Assembly (NCBI RefSeq): GCF_000211835.1 | Contig: NZ_AEGR01000036.1 | Location: 1 to 32,757, forward strand | Direction: 5' to 3' | DNA: 32,757 nt | Origin: Hylemonella gracilis ATCC 19624 | Lineage (GTDB): Bacteria; Pseudomonadota; Gammaproteobacteria; Burkholderiales; Burkholderiaceae_C | In this document: in pieces, positions 17,454 through 26,608 of the stretch | Numbering within the stretch: position 1 is the stretch's first letter | Layout: each line of letters starts with the position of its first letter | The notes under the pieces: model-generated | What the model saw: the letters and a program-made list of their open reading frames with translations, nothing else | What the model was told of the DNA's origin: nothing | Databases searched by the model: none | Translations under genes and position numbers: made by a program

Positions 17454-19273
17454 GCAAGCAAATCCGCAACATCGCCATCATCGCCCACGTTGACCATGGC
17501 AAGACCACGATGGTCGACCAACTCCTGCGCCAGTCCGGCACCTTCGCCGAGCACGAAAAGGTCGTCGACACCGTGATGGACAACAACGCCATCGAAAAGG
17601 AGCGCGGCATCACCATCCTGGCCAAGAACTGCGCCGTCAGCTGGAAGGGCACCCACATCAACATCGTGGACACCCCCGGCCACGCGGACTTCGGCGGCGA
17701 AGTGGAGCGCGCCCTGTCCATGGTAGACAGCGTGCTGTTGCTGATCGACGCGCAGGAAGGCCCCATGCCCCAGACGCGCTTCGTGACCAAGAAGGCCCTG
17801 GCCCTGGGCCTGCGTCCTATCGTGGTCGTCAACAAGGTCGACAAACCCGGCGCCAATCCCGACAAGGTGGTCAACGCCGCCTTCGACCTGTTCGACAAGC
17901 TGGGCGCGACCGACGAGCAGCTCGACTTTCCCGTGGTCTACGCCTCGGGCATCAACGGCTGGTCTTCTCTGACCGAAGGCACGCCGGGTGAGCAGTGGGG
18001 CCCCGACATGTCGGCCCTGTTCGACACCATCCTCAAGCACGTCCCCGCGAATTCGGGTGATCCGACCGCGCCGCTGCAATTGCAGATCTCGGCGCTGGAC
18101 TTCTCCACCTTCGTCGGTCGCATCGGAGTGGGTCGCGTGAGCCAAGGCACGATCAGGCCCATGATGGACGTGGTCGTCATGGAAGGCCCGGACGGCAAGG
18201 CCGTGAAAGGCCGCGTCAACCAGGTGCTGACCTTCCAGGGTCTGGACCGCATGCAGACGCCCGAGGCTGGTCCCGGCGACATTGTCCTGATCAACGGCAT
18301 CGAAGACATCGGCATCGGTGTGACCGTCACCGACCCGATCAACCCCGCGCCCCTGCCCATGCTCAAGGTCGACGAGCCGACCCTGACCATGAACTTCTGC
18401 GTCAACACCAGCCCGCTGGCAGGCCGTGAAGGCAAGTTCGTCACCAGCCGCCAGATCTGGGACCGCTTGCAGAAGGAACTGCAACACAACGTCGCGCTGC
18501 GCGTGAACGAGACCGACGAAGAGGGCGTGTTCGAGGTGATGGGCCGCGGTGAACTGCACCTGACCATCTTGCTGGAAAACATGCGCCGCGAAGGCTACGA
18601 AATGGCCGTGAGCAAGCCGCGCGTGGTGTTCCGCACCATCAATGGCGAGAAGCACGAACCCATCGAACTCGTCACGGCCGACATCGAAGAACAGCACCAG
18701 GGCGGCGTGATGCAAGCCCTGGGCGAGCGCAAGGGTGAACTGGTGAACATGGAGCCGGACGGCCGTGGCCGTGTCCGCCTGGAATACCGCATTCCGGCTC
18801 GTGGTCTGATCGGTTTCACCAACGAATTCATGAACCTGACGCGCGGTTCCGGCCTGATCAGCAACATCTTCGACAGCTACGAGCCGCACAAGGGTGACAT
18901 CGGTGGGCGCAAGAATGGCGTGCTGATCTCCATGGACGACGGTGAAATCTTCACCTACGCCCTGGGCAAGCTGGACGATCGCGGCCGCATGTTCGTCAAG
19001 GCCAACGATCCGGTGTACGAGGGCATGATCGTCGGCATCCACAGCCGCGACAACGACCTCGTGGTGAACGCCACGCGCACCAAGCAGCTGACCAACTTCC
19101 GCGTCAGCGGCAAGGAAGACGCGGTCAAGATCACGCCCCCGATCGAGCTGACGCTGGAATACGGCGTGGAGTTCATCGAGGACGACGAGCTGGTCGAGAT
19201 CACGCCCAAGAGCATCCGCCTGCGCAAGCGTTACCTGAAGGAGCACGAGCGCAAGCGTGCGGCACGAGACTAA
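17450..19273 (+). CDS. typA: Ribosome-associated GTPase TypA/BipA
   Basis: This 607-residue translational GTPase of the EF-G/LepA group is involved in 50S assembly and stress adaptation. G1 is AHVDHGKT (12-19). The switch I region contains [12 protein letters not shown]3 is [14 protein letters not shown], and G4 is [10 protein letters not shown]. Domain II, a domain III/V-like half and the TypA-specific C-terminal domain follow ([42 protein letters not shown]). Length is normal. It starts inside the truB stop codon (ATGA) and closes the rimP operon; a pair of hairpins follows. Confidence 0.97.
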   Translation: MSKQIRNIAIIAHVDHGKTTMVDQLLRQSGTFAEHEKVVDTVMDNNAIEKERGITILAKNCAVSWKGTHINIVDTPGHADFGGEVERALSMVDSVLLLIDAQEGPMPQTRFVTKKALALGLRPIVVVNKVDKPGANPDKVVNAAFDLFDKLGATDEQLDFPVVYASGINGWSSLTEGTPGEQWGPDMSALFDTILKHVPANSGDPTAPLQLQISALDFSTFVGRIGVGRVSQGTIRPMMDVVVMEGPDGKAVKGRVNQVLTFQGLDRMQTPEAGPGDIVLINGIEDIGIGVTVTDPINPAPLPMLKVDEPTLTMNFCVNTSPLAGREGKFVTSRQIWDRLQKELQHNVALRVNETDEEGVFEVMGRGELHLTILLENMRREGYEMAVSKPRVVFRTINGEKHEPIELVTADIEEQHQGGVMQALGERKGELVNMEPDGRGRVRLEYRIPARGLIGFTNEFMNLTRGSGLISNIFDSYEPHKGDIGGRKNGVLISMDDGEIFTYALGKLDDRGRMFVKANDPVYEGMIVGIHSRDNDLVVNATRTKQLTNFRVSGKEDAVKITPPIELTLEYGVEFIEDDELVEITPKSIRLRKRYLKEHERKRAARD

Positions 19274-19279
19274 ACCCCT

Positions 19280-19321
19280 GAGGCGCTGATGCGCCTCGGT
19301 ACCCATTGCCAGAGGCAATGG
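19280..19321 (+). terminator. Tandem hairpins after typA
   Basis: Two perfect hairpins follow the typA stop: GAGGCGC-TGAT-GCGCCTC (19280-19297) and CCATTGCC-AGA-GGCAATGG (19303-19321), the second followed by TTCTTC. A T-run is lacking, so termination is plausible but not canonical. A third imperfect 10-bp stem lies at 19409-19445, just before the EamA gene; the rest of this 188-bp gap shows nothing else. Confidence 0.45.
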
Positions 19322-19461
19322 TTCTTCAGGCTGTCCAAGCCCGCGCAAGCAGGCTTGGAGCCGCAGCCCTCAGCCCCTTGAACGCCAACCTTCGGTGGCA
19401 AGGGGAACGACGCCAGTGGCCTGGCCAAGCCAGTTCCACGGCGTCCCGTGAAAGAACTTCA

Positions 19462-20427
19462 ATGACCCTCACTCATCGCAAAGCCGTTTGGTTGATGGTG
19501 GCCGTGACCCTGATGTGGTCGATCGCGGGCTTGGTCTCGCGCCAGCTCACGCACGCGCAAGGGCTGGAAGTCACGTTCTGGCGCAGTTTCTTCACCGTGC
19601 TCACGCTGCTGGTCATCTTGCCGCTGTGGCAAGGGGTGGACGTATTCCGGCAGATCCCGTGGCGCAATCCCTCGCTCTGGCTGTCCGGCGTGTGCTGGGG
19701 CATCATGTTCACGGCCTTCATGTTCGCGCTGACCTTGACCACGGTGGCCAACGTGCTGATCACCATGGCTTTGGGGCCTTTGTTCACGGCCCTGATGTCG
19801 CGCTTCGTGCTCGGGCATCGACTCCCCCTGCGCACCTGGATCGCCATCGTCGTGGCGGGGGCAGGCATTGTGTGGATGTACGGCGCGCAATTGAACTTCA
19901 GCGGTGAGGCCGGCGCCGGCGGGCAGTCTGGCGGGCTTTTGCTGGGCTCCTTGATCGCGCTGATCGTGCCCGTTGCAGGCTCCGTGCAATGGACGGTGGC
20001 GCAGCATCAGTCCCGGCAGCAGGCGAGGGACGAAACCGCCGCCAAGATCGGACTGGTGCCCTCCGTGCTGATCGGCGCGATCTTGTCGGCCTTGGTCACC
20101 TTGCCATTGACGCTGCCTTGGCAAGCCAATGCCACGGACTTGAGCTGGCTAGGTTTGCTGGGCGTGGTGCAACTGGGCATCCCTTGCGTCCTGGCCGTCT
20201 TCTGTGCGCGCGTGCTCAAGGCGCCGGAGCTGGCGCTGCTGGGCCTTCTGGAAGTGATCTTCGGCATCCTCTGGGCGTGGCTGGGCGCGGGCGAGGCTCC
20301 CGGCGCGAATGCGCTGACGGGCGGCCTCGTGGTCATCGGCGCCTTGGCCGCGAACGAGGCCCTGGGCTGGAACTCGAAAGACAAGCGTGACCATCGTGAC
20401 GAATTTCCGCCTTCCATCCTGTCCTGA
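19462..20427 (+). CDS. EamA/DMT-family drug-metabolite transporter
   Basis: This 321-residue inner-membrane protein has ten predicted helices in two EamA repeats. Repeat 1 covers about residues 5-138 (AVWLMVAVTLMWSIAGLVSRQL opening, VANVLITMALGPLFTALMSRFVLG near helix 4). Repeat 2 covers about 160-300 and ends PELALLGLLEVIFGILWAWLGAGE, the characteristic last-helix motif. These proteins export metabolites or amino acids, but the substrate is unknown here. The ATG at 19462 is taken because helix 1 starts shortly after; the upstream frame is unrelated. Its 3' end overlaps the next gene by about 41 nt in a different frame. Confidence 0.88.
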   Translation: MTLTHRKAVWLMVAVTLMWSIAGLVSRQLTHAQGLEVTFWRSFFTVLTLLVILPLWQGVDVFRQIPWRNPSLWLSGVCWGIMFTAFMFALTLTTVANVLITMALGPLFTALMSRFVLGHRLPLRTWIAIVVAGAGIVWMYGAQLNFSGEAGAGGQSGGLLLGSLIALIVPVAGSVQWTVAQHQSRQQARDETAAKIGLVPSVLIGAILSALVTLPLTLPWQANATDLSWLGLLGVVQLGIPCVLAVFCARVLKAPELALLGLLEVIFGILWAWLGAGEAPGANALTGGLVVIGALAANEALGWNSKDKRDHRDEFPPSILS

Positions 20428-21529
20428 GCTTCTGCTGGAGCAGCGCGGCCAGCTCGGCTGCATCACGCTCAACCGGCCGCGGGCACTCAACGCGCTCTCA
20501 CTCTCGATGGTGCGCGCCCTGACGCAGGCCTTGCAGGTCTGGCGCGACGATCCCGCCATCCAGGCCGTGGCCATCCGCGGGCAAGGCAAGGACGGACCAT
20601 TTGGCGCGTTCTGCGCAGGCGGCGACATCCGCTTCTTTCACGAAGCCGTCTTGCGCGGCGACGCCGAGGTGGAGGATTTCTTCACCGAGGAATACGCCCT
20701 CAACCACCTGATCCACCACTATCCCAAGCCCTACATCGCCTTCATGGATGGCGTGGTCATGGGCGGCGGCATGGGCATCGCTCAAGGCGCCTCCCTGCGC
20801 ATCGTCACCGAACGCACGAAGATGGCCATGCCGGAGACCCAAATCGGGCTGTTCCCCGACGTGGGGGGAGGTTGGTTCCTCGCCCGCTGCCCGCGGAGCG
20901 CCGGGGCATGGCTGGCCTTGACCAGTGAGGTCATCGGTGCGGGTGACGCGCTGGCCTTGGGGCTCGCCGATGCCTGTTTCGGTACCGCTCAATTGCAGCA
21001 GGCCTGGGATGCCTTGGCGGGCCTCTCGTCCTTCGATGTGGACACCTTGGAGGCTTGGCGACAGCAGCACATCATCCCCTCGCCAGCTGCAACGTTGCCG
21101 CTGAACGTTGTTGAACGCTGTTTCGGCTCGACCTCGGTGCTGGCCATCGTGCAGGCCCTCGAAGCAACGCAGGCAAAGGATGCGGACCACGCAGTGTGGA
21201 TCGAAAGCACGGTGAAGGCCTTGCGCACCCATTCACCCTTGATGCTCGAAGTGACCCTGCAACTGTTACGTAGAGGCGCCGCGATGAACCTCGCCGAGGA
21301 ACTGCGCCTGGAACGGGACCTGGTGCGCCACTGCTTCAACACGCGGCATCTGGGCCGTTACCGCGCGGACACGGAAACCATGGAAGGCATCCGCGCCCTG
21401 GTCATCGACAAGGACCGCCAGCCGAAGTGGCGGCCTGCGCGGCTGGAAGATGTCACGCCGGACATGGTGGCGGGCTTTTTCGATTCGCCCTGGCCCCCGC
21501 ACGCCCACCCGCTCAAGGACTTGGCCTAA
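20387..21529 (+). CDS. Enoyl-CoA hydratase/isomerase family protein, probable 3-hydroxyisobutyryl-CoA hydrolase
   Basis: This 380-residue crotonase-fold protein has LNRPRALNALSLSMVRAL at the N-terminus. The oxyanion-hole segments are FGAFCAGGDIRFFHE and VMGGGMGIAQ, and PETQIGLFPDVGGGWFLAR supplies the acidic residue typical of 3-hydroxyisobutyryl-CoA hydrolases. The C-terminal extension (LRLERDLVRHCF through EGIRALVIDKDRQPKWRPA) and overall length also fit that group rather than short enoyl-CoA hydratases. The reaction would release 3-hydroxyisobutyrate in valine breakdown. The GTG at 20387 is used; a GTG at 20396 is an alternative. Overlap with the EamA gene suggests cotranscription. Confidence 0.85.
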   Translation: MTIVTNFRLPSCPELLLEQRGQLGCITLNRPRALNALSLSMVRALTQALQVWRDDPAIQAVAIRGQGKDGPFGAFCAGGDIRFFHEAVLRGDAEVEDFFTEEYALNHLIHHYPKPYIAFMDGVVMGGGMGIAQGASLRIVTERTKMAMPETQIGLFPDVGGGWFLARCPRSAGAWLALTSEVIGAGDALALGLADACFGTAQLQQAWDALAGLSSFDVDTLEAWRQQHIIPSPAATLPLNVVERCFGSTSVLAIVQALEATQAKDADHAVWIESTVKALRTHSPLMLEVTLQLLRRGAAMNLAEELRLERDLVRHCFNTRHLGRYRADTETMEGIRALVIDKDRQPKWRPARLEDVTPDMVAGFFDSPWPPHAHPLKDLA

Positions 21530-21558
21530 GCAGGCTGTCCACGTCCCAGGATGCGTGC

Positions 21559-21578
21559 AGCCCGCGACGCTGCGGGTT
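21559..21578. terminator. Short hairpin between convergent hydrolase and anti-sigma genes
   Basis: AGCCCGC and GCGGGTT pair (one G-T) around a 6-nt loop in the 48-bp gap between convergent stops, reaching the anti-sigma stop codon. There is no T-tract, so it is a weak bidirectional terminator candidate. Confidence 0.28.
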
Positions 21579-22393
21579 CAGGACTGCTGGTACACCGCCT
21601 CGGCCAAGCGCAACAACTGCTCACGACTCAGCGCACCGGAAAGCGCGTAAGCCTGCTCGCCATCGATCCAGTAGAAGCTGGGCACGGGGCCATCGGCGCT
21701 GTAGCGAAACTCCACCCGGGTTTCGCTGCCCAACTCGGCCGGGCGCTGCCCCAGGTACACGGTCACGCGCACGCCAGCGGCGTTCTGGTACATGAACTGG
21801 GCACGAGCCCCATCGTCACCAGGCAGCAGACGCCCGCCGACCAGCTCGTACCCCAAGGCCTGCAGCTGGGGCAGCTTGAGGGGGCGGCCCAGGCGCTTGG
21901 ACAGCCACTGCACCAGATGTTCTTCTTGGCTGGCCGCCACCTCGACCGGGTGCCGTTGCTCGGGGCTGTAGACCGCGTGCGCGATCGCCGCCTGCCGCAC
22001 AAAGTCCCGCGCCGGAGCCTGTTGGGCCAGCACGGCGGGTGACCCCGGCATCCACACGGCACGGCCGAACCAGCCCAGGCCAAAGGCCAGCAACAGGGAC
22101 GCGGCGACGGCACTCCAACGCCGTGCCTGCTGGACCCGCCCATGGGTTTGCTCCACGCTTCGGGCTGCGGCCTCCAAGGCTGCGGGCAGATCCTGCCGCA
22201 ACAGTTCGGTGTGCAGCCCTCGCAAGGCGGCGTGTTGGCGCTGCCAGGCCCTCCAACGCGCTTGCGCGGCGGGCTGCTGGGCCAAACGGGCCAGCAGGGC
22301 CAGCAGGGCCGCGTGCTCCTCAGCGGTGAGCCGACCATCGAGCAGGGCGTGCAGCTCGTCGTCCGTGACGGGGATGTCTTTGGATGCGTCCAT
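21578..22393 (-). CDS. Transmembrane anti-sigma factor
   Basis: The product has 271 residues. The N-terminal cytoplasmic part (1 to about 90) begins IPVTDDELHALLDGRLTAEEHAALLALL, the compact helical anti-sigma domain, with no zinc-binding H-x3-C-x2-C motif. One membrane helix follows (about 93-112, SAVAASLLLAFGLGWFGRAVW). The periplasmic region of about 150 residues contains LKLPQLQALGYELVGGRLLPGDDG and VTVYLGQ. The architecture matches membrane anti-sigma factors that hold ECF sigma factors. It lies 29 bp downstream of the ECF sigma gene, so they are a cognate pair. The signal sensed is unknown. Confidence 0.85.
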   Translation of the reverse strand: MDASKDIPVTDDELHALLDGRLTAEEHAALLALLARLAQQPAAQARWRAWQRQHAALRGLHTELLRQDLPAALEAAARSVEQTHGRVQQARRWSAVAASLLLAFGLGWFGRAVWMPGSPAVLAQQAPARDFVRQAAIAHAVYSPEQRHPVEVAASQEEHLVQWLSKRLGRPLKLPQLQALGYELVGGRLLPGDDGARAQFMYQNAAGVRVTVYLGQRPAELGSETRVEFRYSADGPVPSFYWIDGEQAYALSGALSREQLLRLAEAVYQQS

Positions 22394-22422
22394 GGTGATC
22401 GTGATGCGCTGGCGTGAGGCGT

Positions 22423-22959
22423 CTATTTGAGGCGGCGCAGCGCGCCATGCCCGGCGGCCGAACCCGAGGTGGACGCGTCCGGGCGGGGGGTTGCGTCCAG
22501 CAACTCCTGCAGGCGTCCGCGCGCCCGAGAAAGCCTAGACATCACCGTGCCGACCGGCACACCGGTGATCCGCGCTGTCTCCGAATACGTCATGCCCTCC
22601 AGCGTGACGAGCAGCAGCGTCACGCGCTGCTCGTCCGGCAACAGCAAGAGGCAGCGCTGGAGGTCCAGGGCATCGTCGCCGCCACTGGCAGGCGCTGCGG
22701 GTTCCTGCTCGATGGCTTCCAAGGCCAGCGGCGCCGGTCCCTGGCGCAGACGTTGCCGCACCTGGCTGATGTAGAGGTTGTGCATGAGCGTGAACAGCCA
22801 AGCCCGCAAGTCGGAACCCGCCAGCCAAAGCCGCCACTTGACGCAGGCACGCTCGAGCGCGTCCTGCACCAGATCGTCGGCGGCCCAGGCGTCTCCCGTC
22901 AGCGCGCGGGCATAGCGCCGCAAGGCTGGAATATGCTGGGTCAACAGTCGGCGGTCCAT
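22423..22959 (-). CDS. ECF-type RNA polymerase sigma factor
   Basis: This 178-residue sigma factor has only regions 2 and 4. Region 2 spans about 5-75 (IPALRRYARALTGDAWAADDLVQDALERAC, then DLRAWLFTLMHNLY, which melts the -10 element). Region 4 spans about 108-160 (LLLLPDEQRVTLLLVTLEGMTYSETARITG, then VGTVMSRLSRARGRL, the -35 recognition helix). A short Ser/Gly/Ala tail follows. It is flanked by its presumed anti-sigma factor (downstream) and a small secreted protein (upstream); all three read from a promoter with ECF-like boxes at 23426-23451, which implies autoregulation. No strong ribosome-binding site is visible. Confidence 0.93.
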   Translation of the reverse strand: MDRRLLTQHIPALRRYARALTGDAWAADDLVQDALERACVKWRLWLAGSDLRAWLFTLMHNLYISQVRQRLRQGPAPLALEAIEQEPAAPASGGDDALDLQRCLLLLPDEQRVTLLLVTLEGMTYSETARITGVPVGTVMSRLSRARGRLQELLDATPRPDASTSGSAAGHGALRRLK

Positions 22960-22998
22960 GGCTCAGGCGGTGGGGCGCTGGAAGTGACCGCGCCACGC

Positions 22999-23382
22999 TC
23001 AAGGGCGGGCCAACTTCCAGACGTTGTTGAAGCCATCGCCCGTGCGGTCACCCGGCTTGCTGTCCTTCACCCAGAAATACAGGGGCTTGCCCTTGTAAGC
23101 CCATTGCTTCTTGCCGTCGTCGCGGGTGATCACGCTGTAGTCGGCAGAGGCCTTGTCCATGTCACTGGCCATCAGGGGGGGCCAGTTGGTGGCACAGGGA
23201 CCGTTGCACACCGATTTGCCGCTGCCCATGGCGTCACGGTCAAAGGTGTAGAGGCTCATGCCGTTGGGCCCGACCAGAACACCGTCGTTGACCTGCGCTG
23301 GCGTTGCTGCCATCGCCGCGCAACCGGCGAGGATGACCGCGGCGAGAAAAAGAGAGTACGGAGCACGGAACGAGGATTTCAT
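22999..23382 (-). CDS. Small secreted/lipoprotein of the COG4315 repeat type
   Basis: The product has 127 residues. The N-terminal signal sequence has a lipobox-like VILAGC (Cys21) and an alternative signal peptidase I site after AMA. The mature part carries the two diagnostic repeats of this uncharacterised family: GMSLYTFDRDAMGSGKSVCNG with CATNWPPL, and KKQWAYKGKPLYFWVKD followed by PGDRTGDGFNNVWKLARP. These proteins are often found beside ECF sigma factors; their function is not established. The ATG at 23382 has GGAG 8 nt upstream; the in-frame codons before it (to 23406) lack a signal sequence. It leads the sigma/anti-sigma operon. Confidence 0.88.
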   Translation of the reverse strand: MKSSFRAPYSLFLAAVILAGCAAMAATPAQVNDGVLVGPNGMSLYTFDRDAMGSGKSVCNGPCATNWPPLMASDMDKASADYSVITRDDGKKQWAYKGKPLYFWVKDSKPGDRTGDGFNNVWKLARP

Positions 23383-23425
23383 GAGGTCTCCAAAAAAGCG
23401 GCACAAGATCGTGCCTGCCTGGATG

Positions 23426-23451
23426 AACGCCCTGGCCCGCCGGTTTATTCC
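23426..23451 (-). promoter_or_regulatory. Predicted ECF-sigma promoter of the lipoprotein-sigma-antisigma operon
   Basis: On the minus strand GGAATA (23451-23446) and CGTT (23429-23426) are separated by 16 bp, the general form of ECF promoters (GGAA-type -35, CGT-type -10). It lies 44 nt before the lipoprotein start. The regulatory link to the adjacent sigma factor is inferred from position. Confidence 0.55.
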
Positions 23452-23467
23452 CTGACCCGCGAAATAA

Positions 23468-23959
23468 TCAGCGGCTGCGCTGCTTCATGGCCCGCTCCAC
23501 CTCACGCTTGCCTTCGCGGTCCTTGATGGTGTCGCGTTTGTCGTGCTCGGCCTTGCCCTTGGCCAGGGCAATTTCCACCTTGACCTTGCCGTTCTTCCAG
23601 TGCAGGTTCAGCGGCACCAGGGTGTGGCCCTTCTGCTCGACCTTGCCGACCAGGCGGCGGATCTCTTCCTTGTGCAGCAACAGCTTCTTGGTGCGTACCG
23701 AGTCGGGGCGCACATGGGTGGACGCCGTGTTGAGCGGGTTGATCTGGCAGCCGATGAGGAACAACTCGCCGCTCTTGATGACGACATAACCATCGGTCAG
23801 CTGCACCTTGCCCTCGCGCAAGGCCTTGACCTCCCAGCCTTCGAGCACCATGCCGGCCTCGAAGCGCTCCTCGATGTGGTAATTGAAGAGGGCCTTCTTG
23901 TTGTCGGCAATGCGGGCGGGAAGGGCGGTTTTGGCGGTTTTTTTCTTGTCGGTGGACAT
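23468..23959 (-). CDS. smpB: SsrA (tmRNA)-binding protein
   Basis: This 163-residue protein partners tmRNA in trans-translation and rescue of stalled ribosomes. The OB-fold core is intact: [60 protein letters not shown] and [15 protein letters not shown]. The basic C-terminal tail ([25 protein letters not shown]) that enters the mRNA channel is present. Length is normal. It diverges from ratA, the order also seen in many other proteobacteria. Confidence 0.97.
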   Translation of the reverse strand: MSTDKKKTAKTALPARIADNKKALFNYHIEERFEAGMVLEGWEVKALREGKVQLTDGYVVIKSGELFLIGCQINPLNTASTHVRPDSVRTKKLLLHKEEIRRLVGKVEQKGHTLVPLNLHWKNGKVKVEIALAKGKAEHDKRDTIKDREGKREVERAMKQRSR

Positions 23960-23990
23960 GCGTCTGTATGTGGGGCCTTCCGCGCAAAAT

Positions 23991-23996
23991 TACAAT
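23991..23996 (+). promoter_or_regulatory. -10 element of the ratA-rnfH promoter
   Basis: TACAAT lies 33 bp before the ratA start in the 70-bp divergent region. No clear -35 box is found at 17 bp (ATGTGG). On the other strand TTACTT-N18-TGTAAT could serve smpB. Confidence 0.4.
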
Positions 23997-24029
23997 CGCG
24001 CGGCGGAGCAGCAAGTAACCCCGCATTCT

Positions 24030-24482
24030 ATGAAAACTGTGAAGAAGTCCGTCCTGATCTGGTTCAGCCCGCAGCAGATGTTCGATCTGGTCACGCGCGT
24101 GGCGGACTACCCGCAGTTCCTGCCCTGGTGTGACCGTGCGCGCGTGATCGAGTCGCGTCCCGATGGGTTGACGGCCGAAGTCGGCATCGCCTTCAGCGGC
24201 TTGCACCAGGCCTTCACCACGCGCAACACGCACCAGAGCGGCCCGGACGGCAACAGCGTGCACATGACCTTGGTGGACGGCCCGTTCTCCCAGCTTGACG
24301 GGCACTGGACCTTCACCCCCGTGGGCGGCAGCGACGCGCATTGCAAGGTCGAGCTGACGCTGGAGTACGGCTTCGCCAATGCCTTGTTGGGCAAGCTGGT
24401 CGGCCCGGTGTTCGACAAGATCGCCGGCACCCTGGTCGACGCCTTCGTCAAGCGCGCCGAGCAGGTCTACGGCACCGCGTGA
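24030..24482 (+). CDS. ratA: RatA/COQ10-type START-domain protein
   Basis: This 150-residue polyketide cyclase/START-like fold is related to mitochondrial Coq10. The E. coli homologue RatA was reported to inhibit 70S formation, while other members bind ubiquinone. Visible family features are MKTVKKSVLIWFSPQQMFDLV, VADYPQFLPWCDRARV, LVDGPFSQLDGHWTF and the C-terminal helix GPVFDKIAGTLVDAFVKRAEQVYG. The ATG at 24030 opens the domain; the longer frame back to 23883 runs over the smpB gene. It is followed by rnfH after 22 bp. Confidence 0.93.
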   Translation: MKTVKKSVLIWFSPQQMFDLVTRVADYPQFLPWCDRARVIESRPDGLTAEVGIAFSGLHQAFTTRNTHQSGPDGNSVHMTLVDGPFSQLDGHWTFTPVGGSDAHCKVELTLEYGFANALLGKLVGPVFDKIAGTLVDAFVKRAEQVYGTA

Positions 24483-24504
24483 GGCGCGGGGACGACGCTC
24501 CAGC

Positions 24505-24912
24505 ATGGACACCCCCACAGCGCAAGTGCAACTGCAACTGCAAACGCCAGGTTCATTACAGGCCATGACGACCATCACGGTCGTCGTGGCCCACGCGCAT
24601 GCACCGCGGCAAGTGCGCGAGCAAATCTTGACCTTGCCCGCCGACGCCACCGTGGCACAAGCCGTGGCCGCCTGCGATTGGCCCGAGTTCCCCACGCACT
24701 GCTTGGCCGATCTGGCGGCGCAAGGAGTACTGGGCCTCTGGGGCCGCAAGACCACGCCCGAACAGGTGCTGCGCGAGGGCGACCGGGTCGAGCTGTACCG
24801 CCCCCTGAGGGTGGACCCCAAAGTGGCGCGGCGCGAGCGCTTCGCCAGCCAAGGCAGCAAACGCGCGGGGCTTTTCGCGCAACGCCGGGCCGGTGCCAAG
24901 GCTGGTTACTAG
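24505..24912 (+). CDS. rnfH: RnfH-family ubiquitin-like protein
   Basis: This is a small beta-grasp protein of the RnfH/UPF0125 family, which commonly follows ratA; its molecular role is not settled. Features are ITVVVAHAHAPRQVREQILTLPADATVAQAV, LGLWGRKTTPEQVLREGDRVELYRPL and RVDPKVARRERF, all typical. The product is 135 residues from the ATG at 24505. An in-frame ATG at 24565 (MTTITVVV) would give 115 residues and matches the family start better, with a weak CAGG upstream; the choice is undecided. The C-terminal Arg/Lys-rich tail is normal. Confidence 0.88.
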   Translation: MDTPTAQVQLQLQTPGSLQAMTTITVVVAHAHAPRQVREQILTLPADATVAQAVAACDWPEFPTHCLADLAAQGVLGLWGRKTTPEQVLREGDRVELYRPLRVDPKVARRERFASQGSKRAGLFAQRRAGAKAGY

Positions 24913-24923
24913 ACAGAAAAGAA

Positions 24924-24968
24924 GCCTCTTGGCTCATCACGCGATGGTTCATTGAGCCAGCGAGAGGC
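24924..24968 (+). terminator. Long imperfect hairpin after rnfH
   Basis: GCCTCT...TGGCTCA (24924-24936) pairs with TGAGCCA...AGAGGC (24953-24968), giving 13 bp with a 3-nt bulge. It lies 11 bp after the rnfH stop and has no T-run. It may end the ratA-rnfH transcript. Confidence 0.4.
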
Positions 24969-24993
24969 CGCACACAGGCAACGCAGGCGGCTC

Positions 24994-25036
24994 TTGTACC
25001 CACGCGCAGACTCCCCCAAGAGAGCGCGGGTACAAT
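24994..25036 (+). promoter_or_regulatory. guaB promoter region with -10 inside an inverted repeat
   Basis: TACAAT (25031-25036) is a strong -10, 22 bp before the guaB start; the -35 is poor (AGACTC at 17 bp). The -10 overlaps the right arm of an inverted repeat, TTGTACCC (24994-25001) and GGGTACAA (25028-25035), extended inward by GCGC with a 2-nt bulge. This could be an operator. Confidence 0.5.
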
Positions 25037-25055
25037 GCTGTTTTTGGAGCCCTAG

Positions 25056-26528
<1,473 letters not shown>

Positions 26529-26544
26529 ACGGCTCAGAGTAACC

Positions 26545-26577
26545 AAGCCCGAACCCAGCGATGGTGTTCGGGCTTTT
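26545..26577 (+). terminator. Intrinsic terminator after guaB
   Basis: AAGCCCGAAC (26545-26554) and GTTCGGGCTT (26566-26575) form a perfect 10-bp stem followed by TTTT. It lies in the 80-bp guaB-guaA gap, so guaA depends on readthrough or a promoter of its own. Confidence 0.85.
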
Positions 26578-26608
26578 GACTTCTCAGTGACAAGCGATTT
26601 TTGCAGCC

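Noticed and set aside
17408-19348. 646-codon antisense frame opposite typA
   Set aside because: It is a shadow of the GC-skewed third positions of typA; no signal, motif or ribosome-binding site supports it.
22414-23526. 370-codon plus-strand frame across the ECF sigma and lipoprotein genes
   Set aside because: It has no family resemblance and overlaps two clear genes on the other strand plus the smpB 3' end.
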